From assembly GCA_028583605.1 (NCBI GenBank), contig CM053328.1, positions 31,851,578 through 31,915,577 of the forward strand: a stretch of DNA of 64,000 bases. The letters run 5' to 3'. Source of the DNA: Dastarcus helophoroides (Eukaryota; Arthropoda; Insecta; Coleoptera; Bothrideridae). The notes under the pieces were generated by a model, which had not been told where the DNA came from, did no database searches, and worked only from the letters and a program-made list of their open reading frames with translations. Positions 1 to 13,100 of the stretch are shown here, piece by piece; the first letter of the stretch is position 1, and the number at the start of each line of letters is the position of its first letter. The position numbers and the translations under genes are program-made.

Positions 1-1032
1 CGTTCCATTTAAAATAAGGTTATCATTCTTGACTTAACTCTCGGGGGCGGCATTTAAGAATGTCTAACATGTACACCTGCTGTCCCTACTAATTAAGGGC
101 CCCACAAAAAATTGGTGACTTTTCTTAGTCATCAAAAATATAGTGAACGCAGGAAAGTGGAAAGATTTTAATATTATTGTGAACAGGATATAGAAAGTTT
201 TTTGTATTTCACAAGGGCCCTTCACTAATGTGTTGCAGAGGGCACCTAGCAAGTTTAATCCGCCCTTGCTAACCCTGCATGCTTACAGATAAGGATTTTA
301 TGCCTCCAAAGTGTAGTCATTTTTAGCTTTATACTTGAAGGTGCCAACTTTTAGAACAATATATTCAATAGTTTTTGAAAAATCCTCAATAGTTTAGCCT
401 CTTTAGATACATTATATGAATAAATTTTCAGACGGCTCCACCTACAAGTTGGTAAATACAACATTGTTTTATATGAATTCCTCTTTCTTCAAGTCTCGTA
501 AAGTTGAACGACATGCAGTTTATTTCTGCTAACAAATAAAATAACTGGTGTAATAAAGTAACCGGCCGTAAGGTTTGAAAATATTGCATAAATAATACAC
601 AATAAGGTCAATGTTACTCTGGGTAAACTGCATGAACTGTATCGACTCAAATTAATCGCTTGCGTTTATTAAGAGAGAATTCGTCAATTATTGTACATGA
701 TAATTTTAATTAATAGATCGCAATCAGTCTCATTATTTATAGCATTATGTAAAAGCAATAATAAAAATGAAAGTCCTTTTGACCTCGCTTTACATCCATC
801 TCACACATATTTATAATTTTTTTTCTGAAGAGGTATTACAGATACGCATATGCAGATACAAGTTGTGTTGTAGATGATTAAGTAAACAATGTTACGGAAT
901 TCGATTCAATTAATTTTTTATACAGATGATTGAATATCAATTTTTATTTTTATAAATTCAAGGCTTTATGACATGTACTTGTATTTTGAAGTATTTTAAC
1001 ACCGAATTGGGTCATTTTTTAAAACATATACT
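1..1032. other. AT-rich intergenic DNA
   Basis: No gene, RNA or clear repeat is visible. The sequence is AT-rich but of normal complexity, unlike the degenerate array that follows. Short open frames on the minus strand near 64-252 have no recognisable motif. Confidence 0.5.
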
Positions 1033-4000
1033 CAGTGGCGGCTCGCGTACAGGCACTGTGGAACTACAGCACCCCCCATTTTGCTTACGAGTTTTTTCTC
1101 TAAATTTTCCGAATACTTTTTCTTAAACAATTTTTTGAAGAGATTTTAAATATTCTCTGATTTCTTCTTATAGAAATGTCAAGTCTCTTTCACAAAGTTA
1201 CGGGATTTTAAAATCTGTTTTAATTTTTATTTCCAATTTTTGTAAACATTTTAAGAAAATAATTAAAATTTCAAAATAAAATCTAAATCCAACTCTTCTT
1301 GGATTTTAATATTTCTCTAAAAAAAAAATTAATAGCGTACATTCGAGCTTTTACCTGGAATATCGATTTCAACTTCATGTATAGCATATTTGGGTTCGAT
1401 ATCTCGATTTATTTAAGAAAATTTTAATTTTTTCTGCAAAGTTTCCATTGTTCTTAAATATTTTATGAAAGGAAATTTTTTATAAATTCCTATTTTTTCT
1501 GCAAATTTTTTCCTTAAAATTTCTTCTGGAAAGTTCGACTTCTCCAGATATTTTTTATGTTCCTCTAATTAGCTTTTAAAATGTCATGTTTTTTCACTAG
1601 ACTTTGGCATTTCATAATTCATTTTGTTTTCTAATTTTGACAAAAATTTTTAGCAAAAAACTCTAAAATTTCTATGAAAATGTTAACATTTTGGAAAAAA
1701 CGAATGAAATTTTAAAGAAAAAAATTAATTTTCAACTGCTTTTCGCACTTCAATATTTTTCTTAAACAAAATAACAAGCGAGTCCTTGTATTATTTTTGT
1801 AAAATTTCAATTTCAACCTTTTTGTAAAGATATTTCAATTTTTTCTCTAAATTACGATTTTTTTCTAAGAAATTTTGATTTTTTTCCCATGAAATTTTGC
1901 GTTTTTCTGTAAACATTTTAAACAAAGAATTTTTTTAGAATTTCGACTTTTGCTTGTCTTTAAAATATTTTTTCTTATTTCCAATTTTTATTTATCTAAT
2001 TTGTTTTTAGAAAAAGTTTTACTCGAAACGTGAATATTTTAAAGTTCCTTTTATTTTGTAATTTCGATAAGAAACTGAAAATTATTAGGTAAACTTCGTA
2101 CCAACTCAAAATTAATAAATATTGTGTTAAATCATTCGCTGAATTAAATTTTACATTAAAATATTTAATAGGCTCGCCCGTTTCCATGTGAATGCTACAC
2201 GAAAAACCGCTAAATGCGGGCCATAAGCAAAACAAATACAGTGCCATTTTCTTTAAAAAAAATACTACTACTGTAGGACCAAAGAAAATTCTGAATCGAA
2301 ATTTCCAATTTTTCTAAAAATGTTATATTTACTAAATTCTCAAGTTCGAATTTAAAGATTAAGAGCAAATTTTTAAGAAAAAAGCAGACTAATATTTTTA
2401 GGAAAATGTTGAAATTTTTTATTTGTATACAAAATTTTTGAAATAACGTAAAAATTTAGGAAATCAAAGTAAAAAACCATTTTTAAAAATAAATTAATTG
2501 TCAAAGATATTCTTAAAATTTCGACTTTTAAAGTGGGTATTATTGAAATTTTCGAGAAGAAGAGTCAATATTTCAAGAAAAGTCTCAAAATTTGGAACAT
2601 AAATACAATCAAAATGTTGCAAAAAAATTAATCAACAATTTAATGCTTGAAGTCAATATTTTGAGAATAAAATTTAAATTTTGACAATTTATTTATACAT
2701 GAACCGTAACTTTTTATTCGTTTGTTTTAAAGCTTCGCACAATTTTAATTTAAAAAGGAATAAATTACCAGTTATAAAAAATAAAGCTAAATTTATCAGA
2801 AAAGCCGAAATTTGGAAAAAAAAGGGAATTTTTAAAAATTTCGAACTTTTTATAGAAAGTCAAATTTCCAAAAGAAAATAAGAATTTTAAAAAAAGTTAT
2901 ATTTAAAATAAAATATAAATTTTTAAAATAGTCGACATTTTCAATATTTTTGCAAATGGAAAACGGCAAAATTTTGAAAAAATATCGGCATATTAAATAA
3001 ATTACAGAATTTTTAATTAAATTTTTAAAAAACTGAATTTTTGAATATTACAGAGAATTTAAAATATTCAAATAATTATAATCATCAGAAATGTTGAAAT
3101 TTTAAAAAGGTAAAATTTTGGAAAAAGTCCAAGTTTTGAGTAGTTCAAATTTAAAATAATAACTAATTTTTTTTTAAAGTTGATGATTTAATTGGAATTG
3201 TTCAAAAAAAATTATAAATAGTAAATTGTAAATAGAGTTCGATCCTATAAAAAAAGATCAAGTTTCCAAAAGGAGTCGAAATTTTGAAAAAAAAAGTTGA
3301 TGTTTTGAAATGAAGTCGAAATCTTTAAAAATATTCAAAATTTTTCGAGTTTGTTTAAAATTTCAAAATAAGTTTTTAAGAAATGTCTCACTATATAATT
3401 AGAATTTTTAAATAAAGGATCGATAGTTTGCAAAGAATGTCGAAGTTTTGAAAATATTTGAAATTAAATAAATAGCCGAAATTTAAAAGTTTTCCACAAA
3501 TTTTTAATTTTAAAAAATGGCTAAAATTTTGAAAAATTTCGAACATTTGAAATAACCGAGATTTTCAACAAGGTGGGAACTAAAAAAGGTCGAAAATTTT
3601 AGAAAAGTGCAGATTTAAGAAAAGGTTTAAATTTCCAAAAAAAGTCGACATTTTTTGACACCTTAATTTGTCTAAATTTTAAGAAATATACGAAATATAT
3701 TGTTACGGGCTTATCGGTTCGAATTGATTACCACGTGTGAATTACACCACTTTATTACCAAACTTAACTTGGATCACCACAATTGAACAATTAACTCACT
3801 TATTATTAACTTCTACTAACTCACTAATTACACTGACTCTAACTGACTGAGTGACTGACTCGAGGAAGAGCTGGCCGCTTTATATAGTTTTGGCCTCCAG
3901 GTTCTAGAACAATCCAGGCAGATAAGGCTTATCGTTTGCCGAAATTTCGGGAACGCTTATCTGCCGTTTGGTTCGTTATCGCGGCCGCTTTCCTCTTATC

Positions 4001-5280
4001 AGATCCTTCTAGAAACTTTTCTTATGTACTAAATTCTACAATTCTATTCTAAATTCTATTTACATTGCGTTACAATATAAAAAAATTTAAGGATAAGGCA
4101 AAAAATTTCAAATTTCCAAAAGAAGTTAAAATTTGTAAAGTGACGAAATATTCAAGCAAATAAGTTGAAATTTTATTGTCCAAACTAAAAAAAATATCAA
4201 AACTTTGAAAAAGGTAGACACATCCAAAAGATGTGAGAATTATTATCGAGTTTTTTTAAATAATTCGAAATTTTAAAAAAGTTTAAATTTTGAATAATTG
4301 GGAAATTTTTACTCAACTTATCAATAAAAACCAAAATTTTCGAAGCCGAAATATTGAAAATAAGTCAAAAATTATCAAATAAATCGAGGTTTTGTAAAGC
4401 CAAAATATTGAGAAGTTAAAAGTTTGAAAAAAGTTTATTTAAATTTTTGGTAGTTAAAATTTTGAACCAAAGTTGAAGATTTCTTAAAAAAGATTGACAT
4501 TTTAGGTAAACAAAATTAAAATTAAAAAAAATGTTAAACTTTTCATAAAATGTCAAGATTTCAGAAAAAATCGAAATTTCGAAAATTAAAGTAGTAGCCA
4601 AATTAAAATAAAAACAAAAATAGGTCGAAATTGTGATAAAAATTCGACATTTTATAAAATGTCTTTCATTTCAGAAAATCGAAACTTTGCAAAAAATCGA
4701 AAGTTTGAAAAATGTCGAAATTATTAAGAATCGAAATTTTCAATAAAAATATAATGTTTCAAAAAAAAATGATGAAATTTTAAAATTTTGAAAACATTGA
4801 AAATTTAAAAGGTCAAAAGTCCAGTTTTAAAAAATTTTAAATTCTCAGAAAAAGTAAAAATTTTCAAAGGGTGAAAATTTTGAAACAATATACTTAATTT
4901 TCAAAAAAAAAATACAAAAAAACAAAACACCAAAAAGTTTAAATATTTTTAAAAACGGAGATTGTTAAAAGAGTTTACGCAGCTTTTTGGAAAATTCAAT
5001 ACTTAAAAATAAATAAAGTTGAAATTACAAGAAAAAATTCTAAATTTTAGAATAAAATCCAAATTTGAAAAAATACATAACGCGACATTATGTAAAAATT
5101 TTCTTTGTCAAGTTTTCTAAGAAATCTAAAATTTTCAAAAAGTTACAATTTGAAAATATCGACATTTTTAGTCGAAATTTTAAAAGGTTAAAATTTTGAA
5201 GAAATCGACATTTTGGATCAATCATAAAACGCTAAACATTGTCACAGCACGCCCATTGTTTTGGCTACGAGCTGCCACTG
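1033..5280. mobile_element. hAT-like non-autonomous element filled with AT-rich degenerate array
   Basis: The left end reads CAGTGGCGGCTCGC and the reverse complement of the right end reads CAGTGGCAGCTCGT, 12 of 14 identical. The element is flanked by catatact (1025-1032) and catgtact (5281-5288), an 8-bp target duplication with one mismatch. CAG-type ends and 8-bp duplications are hAT-superfamily features. No transposase is seen. The interior is a degenerate repeat of the type gtcgaaattttgaaaa. On the + strand it is T-rich up to about 2250 and A-rich after about 2290. A solo LTR at 3701-4074 is nested inside, so the hAT-like element is older than that insertion. Alternative: chance CAG ends; the paired ends plus duplication make this unlikely. 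Confidence 0.72.
3701..4074 (-). mobile_element. Solo LTR 1
   Basis: A 374-bp LTR beginning TGTTACGGGC and ending CGTTACA on the + strand. It is flanked by the 4-bp target duplication atat (3697-3700 and 4075-4078). It is homologous over its length to 16063-16424 and, inverted, to 24979-25338. The promoter and polyadenylation signals of the family lie on the minus strand here. No internal retrotransposon sequence adjoins it, so it is the product of LTR-LTR recombination. A 4-bp duplication fits a Ty3/gypsy-type element (inference). Confidence 0.85.
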
Positions 5281-5549
5281 CATGTACTACAAAAGTTATT
5301 CGGTTTCGGATGTCAAGTCAAGAGAAGCCAATTGTGCTGCTGCAATAAAAAAAATCTTTCGTACCTGTAATGTTAAACATGATTTTGTTTATATTTTGGA
5401 GATTTGAAATTTGAAAGCAATTCACTGGGGTACAATTTGTAACATAATTTCTGTTGAGTTCAATTTTTGAGCTGCTTTAGAGTTAAATAGGCATGCTGCT
5501 TTAAAAATTGTCTTTAGTTTTTTGTAGTCTAATGAAATTCTTTTTTCTT
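5281..5549. other. AT-rich spacer
   Basis: Ordinary AT-rich sequence between the hAT-like element and a LINE fragment. Nothing recognisable is seen. Confidence 0.4.
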
Positions 5550-6310
5550 TCACCAGTCATTATCTACCTCTGTTGTAGGAAATAGCAGACTATTTTGAAA
5601 CGGGGGTTGAAAAAACCGGTTGGCCGGATGGATCAAAAAATTTAACTCACTGTTTTCTCTAGGAAAACGTCTAAGGATAATGCATTCCAACATCCTCATG
5701 GATGGTAAAATGGTTCTTCTGGCATATAATTTGTCTGTTCTAGTAACAAAAGCAAACAACAAACTGAAATCACCATGTGTCCCGTGCCAAATTTGTTCTT
5801 CAAAAGTATTTCTTTACTCGAAAAGGCATGTCCTTTTTTGAGTTAAGACATACTTCGCATCCAATCAGCTACTCGCTCTAAACCCAAGTTATACCAAGCT
5901 GAAGTACAATTCTCATGTTTAAAGTTTAGCCCCAAAACAACATTAGCTCTTTTTCGATTAAATTTCAGGAAGCTGAATTCGTCAATAAAAACTCCAAACA
6001 CTGAAACGCAGTCGGATGGTTAGTAACCTGTCCTTTTTCCACAAGTACAAGTACTATTCGCAAAAAAAGATGACTCTAATTCCCCCAACAACAAACAACA
6101 TTTTTTCTAGAAGACAGTCGAAGACTATTCCTCTGCTACTATAGATCTTCCAAACTATGGAATTCATTGCCGGGTAGAATTTTCCCTGAAAATGGCAACT
6201 TATCTTCGTTTAAAACTCCAATTCGTTGCCACCAGCATCTAATTGGGTCGCCTACTTGCAATGTTCCGAAGGGTTAAGCCTTTGTGAGTGGGTGGTACTT
6301 AAGAGAAGAC
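5550..6310 (+). pseudogene. Decayed LINE reverse-transcriptase 3' fragment (LINE A)
   Basis: Two blocks match LINE copies elsewhere in the window. The block at about 5600-5745 parallels 44150-44275 (post-reverse-transcriptase region, with the coding trace NILMDGKMVLL against NILMEGEVLPM). The block at about 6110-6255 encodes a C-terminal trace with SSKLWNSLPGRIFPE, the conserved end of this LINE's ORF2. It is followed near 6275 by a 3' tail like the other copies (tgagtgggtggtacttaag). Stops and frameshifts are frequent. The clade is probably jockey/CR1-like, but this is uncertain from so little sequence. Confidence 0.65.
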
Positions 6311-8463
6311 TGTATATTAAAAAGCGTGAGCTCTAACTTATTTTTTGCAACTCTAACAAAATAAAGAGATACTGAAAAGGAAAATTATCGTCATACTCTA
6401 ATTTCTTTGTCATTACAGCTAAAATGTACCTCTAGGAAATAACCCAATAAGAATTAAACCAAATCCACAGTGAAGAAGTGTCAATGGTGCACCAAATGAG
6501 TTATTTCTTACCTTCCAAAGTTTCTTCTAAGTTTGACGGATCATGGAAGATCAACAAGTTTTAATTCACACTAATTAAAAATATTCCAAATTAATTTACA
6601 CTGTTTACTTAGAAAGAGCATCCAAGTTAATGTTTACTATAAGTTAATACAGAGCACTTGACAAATCCATTCCACATTATTTTAATCGGGATTGTTTTCA
6701 TTATGGAATGTTTTCTTAGTAATTGTTTTGTTATACCTCGAGGTGTCCTTGTTTGGACTTTCTATGTCATTGATCATTGTGTTGTTCGTCCGAGATCAAA
6801 TAGTTGCATTGTCATTCACTTTTCGGGGAACCCTTTCATTTTCACTCCACTATTCATTATTAAGCATATTTATTGCACGTTTATATGCTATTGCTATATT
6901 CCTCATGATACGTTAAAATGTAAAGTTCATTTAATCAAATTTTAGTACCAACTTAATTTCAGATTAGCTTTTTACACTTTTAATTAACTTGCAGATTGAC
7001 TGTAGGAAACATTTGCATACCTTTAAATTGTGACATATCCTAAGTAATAGGTATACATTTTTAGAACTTAAAAATTGAAATACCTTGATTTATTAACCAA
7101 CTAGTAAGTTGGAGTTAATTTTTTATTAAAACTCATTGCAAATCATTTTCGGCCCTGTCCCCATCAATGTAACAAAATTCAAAAATATAGAATATTAAAA
7201 CTAATAATTTTAGCAAAAATGCCAAGTTACACACATACATGCACACATACGTCATTTTTTTAAGTGGAATACATAGAAACAGCACCAGTACCACATCTAA
7301 CAATAAGGATAACGATCTAACAATAAGAATAACGATCTAACAATAAGTATAAAAGTCCAAGGAAAAATTGATAAAATTCAGGCAATTGGAATAGACACAA
7401 TAGTCGAATTCAATTAAGAATAAAAAATTACTAAACTCAAAAAACGTTGCTCAAAAATATACCTAATTTTAATAATAATTTTGGCAATCCTCCCGTCACA
7501 TGTTCTGGAACTTCCTCTTACTGTACCTTGTTTGTTTGACAGGTGTATCCTTTCAAACTTATGGCACCACACAACACTTAAAACGATTCACTTTCTTTCT
7601 AATTCCTCCGCAATTCACAGTATCGTTAAAGATCCAATTAATTATTTTAGCTAAGCGTATTAAATCTAAATTTATATTAATTTAAGAGTATCCCTGCCAT
7701 CATGGCAACCCCTTCCAAACGGCCAAGCTTTGTAGAGAATTGGAACATTATTTGCATAAATTTGTTTACCTTATTTTGTACATTTCGACACTTTCTAAAT
7801 TATTAAAAAATGATTAATGACCAAATACAAAATTTGAACTGGTTTTGGATAAATATTAAGCGAATTCTCTTGGTGCTAAGGAAGTAGGTATGCGTTTAAA
7901 AACTAATCTTAGGCGTTCGTTAGCATTTGAAGTTATCTGATTGTGAGCGTGGTCTAATGCTTATAGTACAACGGAACCATAGATCATAAGGATTTTTATA
8001 GTGCATTAGTTTTCTGTATTTCATATGTTGTCTATTCAAGGATCTAGCTTAATTTCTTTAAATACATTTGGTTCTAGCTTTGTTTGAGATTTTAAAATTT
8101 TTACAAAGCAGAGGGGAGAAGAGATAAATATTATGATTCGATATTACTGTCTTTTAGAAATTTCAAATTTAAACTGTACATTGTTTTCGATAAATTTAGA
8201 TTGTCTTTCAAAAGTTTCATTTATTTCGATAATTTTCAGTTGAAACTCGATTTCTTTTTTACTATTATAATATCTACTTTAAGTTCAAAGCTACCTAACT
8301 TTCGAACGATTTAAATCTAGTTATTTTAGGTTTCATTTTAAAATTTGGTTTCTACATTTTGCTTTCAAATTAGAAATTACGTAAGGAAAAATGAATAAAA
8401 ATCGAATTTTGTCCACTTTAAACTGTGAATTTAATACCTTATTCATAAAATGTTAAACCTAAA
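6311..8463. other. Intergenic DNA with a short tandem repeat
   Basis: About 2.1 kb without a supportable gene. At about 7297-7353 a 20-bp unit (ctaacaataaggataacgat) is repeated roughly three times. Overlapping open frames at 6658-6945 are hydrophobic but show no family signature. Confidence 0.4.
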
Positions 8464-8830
8464 ACTGAAACACAAATCTTGTTCCATGAAACCAAGAAAG
8501 ATTAGAAAACACAACAAAGGTTGCTCTAAGGCGTTTCGATAGCCAAGCTATCATCTTCAGATAGATAATGGAGAGATACTTAAGTATCTCTCTGAAGATA
8601 TCCGTCTTCAGATAGATAATGGAGAGATACTTGAGTATCTCTCTGAAGATGATAGCTTGGCTATGGAAACGCGTTAGAGAGGTTGCTCTAAAGCGTTTCG
8701 ATAGTCAAGCTATCATCTTCAGATAGATCATGGAGAGATACATCTCTCTGAAGATTGAAGCTTGGCTATCGAAACGCGTTAGAGCAACCATTGGTGTGTT
8801 TTTTAAACTTTTTTGGTTTTAGGGGACAAG
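8464..8830. mobile_element. Foldback element copy 1 (nested double palindrome)
   Basis: The arms begin with the family sequence (cttgttcc...gaaaccaagaaagatta) and converge on tatcatcttcagatagat. A palindromic core is followed at about 8679 by a second core that restarts with ggttgctctaaagcg, so two hairpins stand in tandem inside one pair of arms. The right arm ends with ttttaggggacaag. No coding sequence is present; this is a non-autonomous element whose superfamily is not recognised. A likely origin of the nesting is slippage during replication of the hairpin. Confidence 0.75.
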
Positions 8831-9542
8831 ATAGTGGATGAATATTTAAAAAAATTTGTAGAATTTAAAAAAAATATATTAAAATGTCGATTTAACAGAA
8901 ATTTCGAAATTCGGTATAACAAATATCACTTTTTTTAATTTCAGTTCTCACAATTTCAACCAAAATATCAAAACATCGATGTTTAACTTAAAATTCATTT
9001 AAAAAATTCAATAATTCTAGTAAAACTTTCCAAAGAAATAGAATCTTAAAGGATTTAACAAAAAATATGTTCCCAGTCGAAGTGTAGATATTGAAAATGT
9101 AAATACATTTTGGAAATAAAAAATATTTTCTCAAATTTTCGACTTCTAAACTTGGTTTGAAAATTAAATTTTCAGCCAAAAATCTTCGAGGTATTGAAAA
9201 AGACCATCTTTTCAGGTTTAAGCGTAATGTGTCAAATTACTGATCGAAATTTCTTTGAGAAATATCGATCGTTGAAGTGGAAAGTTCTTCAGGCGCGATG
9301 AGTGATCTTTGATTGGGAAAAAAATAATAGTTTTCATTACCATCACACTAAATCTCGTTACCAACATGCTCTAATGTTAACAGTATTATGTAGCTGTGAG
9401 TAAGATGCGTAATAAAAATATGTGCGTGATCTGCAGCGGGGTTTAAACACGCGACCTACCACGCGAGATGCAATCGACTTATTTGTTATACCATACCATC
9501 TGCTGTTAACTTAAAATTTGAACTCATTTTACAATATTTTTG
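8831..9542. other. AT-rich spacer with a SINE-like segment
   Basis: A short degenerate AT-rich stretch to about 9180, then ordinary sequence. It holds the tRNA-derived segment annotated at 9430-9510. Confidence 0.4.
9430..9510 (-). repeat. tRNA-derived SINE fragment
   Basis: The reverse complement reads like a tRNA body. It has a box-A-like start (tggtataac...), the D-arm-like ataagtcg, an anticodon-arm region near tgcatctcgcgtgg and a B box gtgtttaaacccc close to the GTTCRANNCC consensus. It is not foldable into a clean functional tRNA by eye, so it is more likely a SINE head than an active tRNA gene. Confidence 0.45.
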
Positions 9543-9690
9543 ATGGAACGGACTGGTCCTTGGTTATCTTTAAAAATTGAAACACAGAACTTGTCCCCTG
9601 AAACCAAGAAAGATTAAAAAACACAAGCAACCTTTATTGTGTTTTTTAATCTTTCTTGGTTTCAGGGGACAAGTTCTGTGTTTCATTTTA
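9543..9690. mobile_element. Foldback element copy 2 (core deleted)
   Basis: The left arm starts gatggaacggactggtcc and continues through the family sequence. The central hairpin (cttggctatcgaaacgcg) is missing and the right arm follows directly. The result is an almost perfect palindrome with about 45-50 bp arms around 9636. Confidence 0.75.
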
Positions 9691-9751
9691 CAATAGACAA
9701 TTAAATTAATTAAAACAATTTAAAAAAAAATTCTGATTTCTTTGTTTAGAG

Positions 9752-10165
9752 CAGGAATTCCCAACTTCTTTTAAGTTGGGCCTCCCCAGATTATAAAAAT
9801 TATATCTTAATAATTTTTTCTTTCTTCTAAATCCTTGATAACGAAAGCTTCCACGGCCAGCGTCAGTAGAGGATATACTTCTTCCGGGATTGGACCGTGT
9901 CAAGGAACTACTAAAAGTGTCCGACATTTCGCCCACCATAGTAGGGGGCTTCTTCAGGAACAAAGAAAAGAAAAAAGAAAAAGAGGAATATGAGGGAATA
10001 TGCAAAAAACGAAAGAAAGAAAAGGCCAATTTCAAAACATCAGAGCACGGTAACTCAGTATGTCCACCATACCAGAGGCGAAACTCTTCTGAAGAAGAGT
10101 CGTCGAACACTTTTAGTAGTTCTTTGACACGGTCCAATCCCGGAAGAAGTATATCCTCTAATCTA
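9752..10165. repeat. Inverted repeat with 59-bp arms
   Basis: Left arm 9867-9925 and right arm 10102-10160 are reverse complements with two mismatches in 59. They enclose a 176-bp purine-rich spacer. Because of this symmetry, open frames on both strands begin with the same peptide (MDRVKELLKV), which shows those frames are by-products. At 9752 the sequence caggaattcccaac resembles a hAT terminus, but no matching right end was found. Confidence 0.7.
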
Positions 10166-10189
10166 AATCTTTCTTACTAATTTTCGTGA

Positions 10190-13100
10190 AAAATTAAAAA
10201 ATGTCGAAATTTAAAAAAATGTCGAAATTTAAAAAAAGTTAAGATTTGATTTTCAAAAAAGTTAATAATTTAGAAAAAGCAGAAAATTTGAAAACAAAGA
10301 CAAAATTTGAAAAAGTTGAAATCTTGAAAAATGTCGAAATTCTGGTATAAGTCAAATTTTTCCCTAAACAACTGAAGGGTTGCAAAGAGAGTTGAATTTC
10401 TGGGAAAAAAAAAGTAATTTTTACAAAAGTTGAAATTTTTGAAAAGTCACACTAAAATGTTGCAATTTTGAAAAGGAAAATAAAAATTGCCAGAAAGGTC
10501 GGAAATGTTGAAAAAATAAGGTGTTTTCGAATCAAGAAATTTTTGAAAATAATGTCGACATCTAGATTTAAAAAAAATCGAAATTCTCGAAAAAAAAATG
10601 GGAAAGTTGAAAGTCTTATTAATATTCAAAATAAGGCGAAATTTTGAAAAAATATTAAAATTTTCAAAAAAGGGTCAAATTCGAAATTTTCAATAAGTTT
10701 AAATTTTGGAAAAAGGGAATTTGAAAAAATCGAAATATATCGTAACAATTTTGAAAAATGTCAAAAATTTCACAAACAAGTGAAGGTTTGCAAAGAAAGT
10801 TGTTCTGAAAAAAAATTGTTATCTTTAAGAAAGTTGAAAAATTTGAAAAGTCGCATACTAAAAATGTTTCAATTTTGAAAGGAAGATAAAAATTTCCAAA
10901 AGGGTCAAAATTTCAAAAAAAGGCGTTTTCGAACAAGAAATTTTTGAAAAAATGTTGAAGTCTAGATTTAGAAAAAATTCAAAATTTTTGAAAAAAATCG
11001 GAAAGTTCAAGGTCTTACTAATTCTTGAAATAAGGCGAAATTTTAAAAAACATCAAAATTTTCAAAAAGGGTCAAATTCGAAATTTTCAATAAGTTGAAA
11101 TTTTGGAAAAAGGCAATTTAAAAAAAATCGAAATATATCGTAACAATTTTGAAAAATGTCGAAATTTCAAAAAACTTAAACACTGGAGATTTTCAAAAAA
11201 CTCGAAATTTAATAAAAAAGTCGAAATTTTGAATAGAAAGGGTCAAATTCAAAATTTTCAATAAGTTGAAATTTTGGAAAAAGGTAATTTGAAAAAAATC
11301 GAAATATATCGTAACAATTTTGAAAAAATGTCGAAATTTTCAAAAAACTTAAAAACTAGATTTTCAAAAAAGTCGAAATTTAATAAAAAAAAAAGTCGAA
11401 ATTTTTGAAAGCTCATATACAGGGTTAGTATTATTTCACGTCACATTAAGATCTCCTTTATAGATACAGAGTCGGTTAAATTACAAAGAGTCGTCTAATT
11501 TTGTTTGTAATATTTTTGTAAAAGAGAAATGTTAAATATAATTAATGAACGAAAACAGATTTAAAATTGAAATTGCAAAAACTGAAATTTTAAAAAGAAA
11601 ATTAAAATTTTAAAAATAAGCCGAACTTTAGAAGTCGAAAAAATCGATATTTTCAAAACACTCGAAAAGTAAAAAGGTGAGAATTTTAAAATCAAATTGT
11701 TTTAATAAATGTTGAAATTTCGAAAATAATAAATAGTTGTGAAGAAAACTGAAATTTTAATATGTGGCAATAATCAAAAAAGTTGAGATTTTCAAAAAAA
11801 AAAGAATTTAAAAAAAACTAAATTTTGAAAAATTTTGAAATTTTTAAAAACGGTCGAAAATTTCGAAAAGACGACACTTTAAAAACTTCTAAATTTGTTG
11901 TAGTAGTAGTAAATAGTTTGGAAAACATTAAAATTTTGAAAAAAAGTTCAACTATTTTTAAAAAGTCCAAATGTGGAAAGGGCGTCCTAATTTTGAAACA
12001 AAATTGAAATTACTTTTTAAATACCCGGAGATTTTCGAAGAATTGAAAGTTAACAAACCAAGCCAAAATTCTGTAAGAGGTTGAAATTTTCAAAAAGGTT
12101 GAAACTAAAATAAAAGTCACAATTTAGTAGTAGTAATGGTAGAAATTTAAAAAAAAATTGAGAATATTTGAGAAAATGTTAACGAATTTAGAGTTTAAAT
12201 TTCTAAAAGATATCCTAATTTTGAAATCAAATTGAAATTTTGAAAAAATATTAAAATTTTCAAAAAGGGTCAAATTCGAAATTTTCAATAAGTTTAAATT
12301 TTGGAAAAAGGGAATTTGAAAAAATCGAAATATGTATATCGTAACAATTTTGAAAAATGTCAAAAATTTCCCAAACAAGTGAAGGTTTGCAAAGAAAGTT
12401 GTTCTGAAAAAAAATTGTTATCTTTAAGAAAGTTGAAAAATTTGAAAAGTCGCATACTAAAAATGTTTCAATTTTGAAAGGAAGATAAAAATTTCCAAAA
12501 TGGTCGAAATTTCAAAAAAAAAGTTTTTTCGAACAAGAAATTTTTGAAAAAATGTTGAAGTCTAGATTTAGAAAAAATTCAAAATTTTTGAAAAAAATCG
12601 GAAAGTTCAAGATCTTACTTATTCTTGAAATAAGGCGAAATTTTCAAAAAGGGTCAAATTCAAAATTTTCAATAAGTTGAAATTTTGGAAAAAGGTAATT
12701 TGAAAAAAATCGAAATATATCGTAACAATTTTGAAAAATGTCGAAATTTTCAAAAAACTTAAAAACTAGATTTTCAAAAAAGTCGAAATTTAATAAAAAA
12801 AAAGTCGAAATTTTTGAAAGGTCATGTACAGGGTTAGTATTATTTCACGTCTCACCATTAAGATCTCCTTTATAGATACAGAGTCGGTTAAATTACAAAG
12901 AGTCGTCTAATTTTGTTTGTAATATTTTTGTAAAAGAGAAATGTTAAATATAATTAATGAACGAAAACAGATTTAAAATTGAAATTGCAAAAACTGAAAT
13001 TTTAAAAAGAAAATTAAAATTTTAAAAATAAGCCGAACTTTAGAAGTCGAAAAAATCGATATTTTCAAAACACTCGAAAAGTAAAAAGGTGAGAATTTTA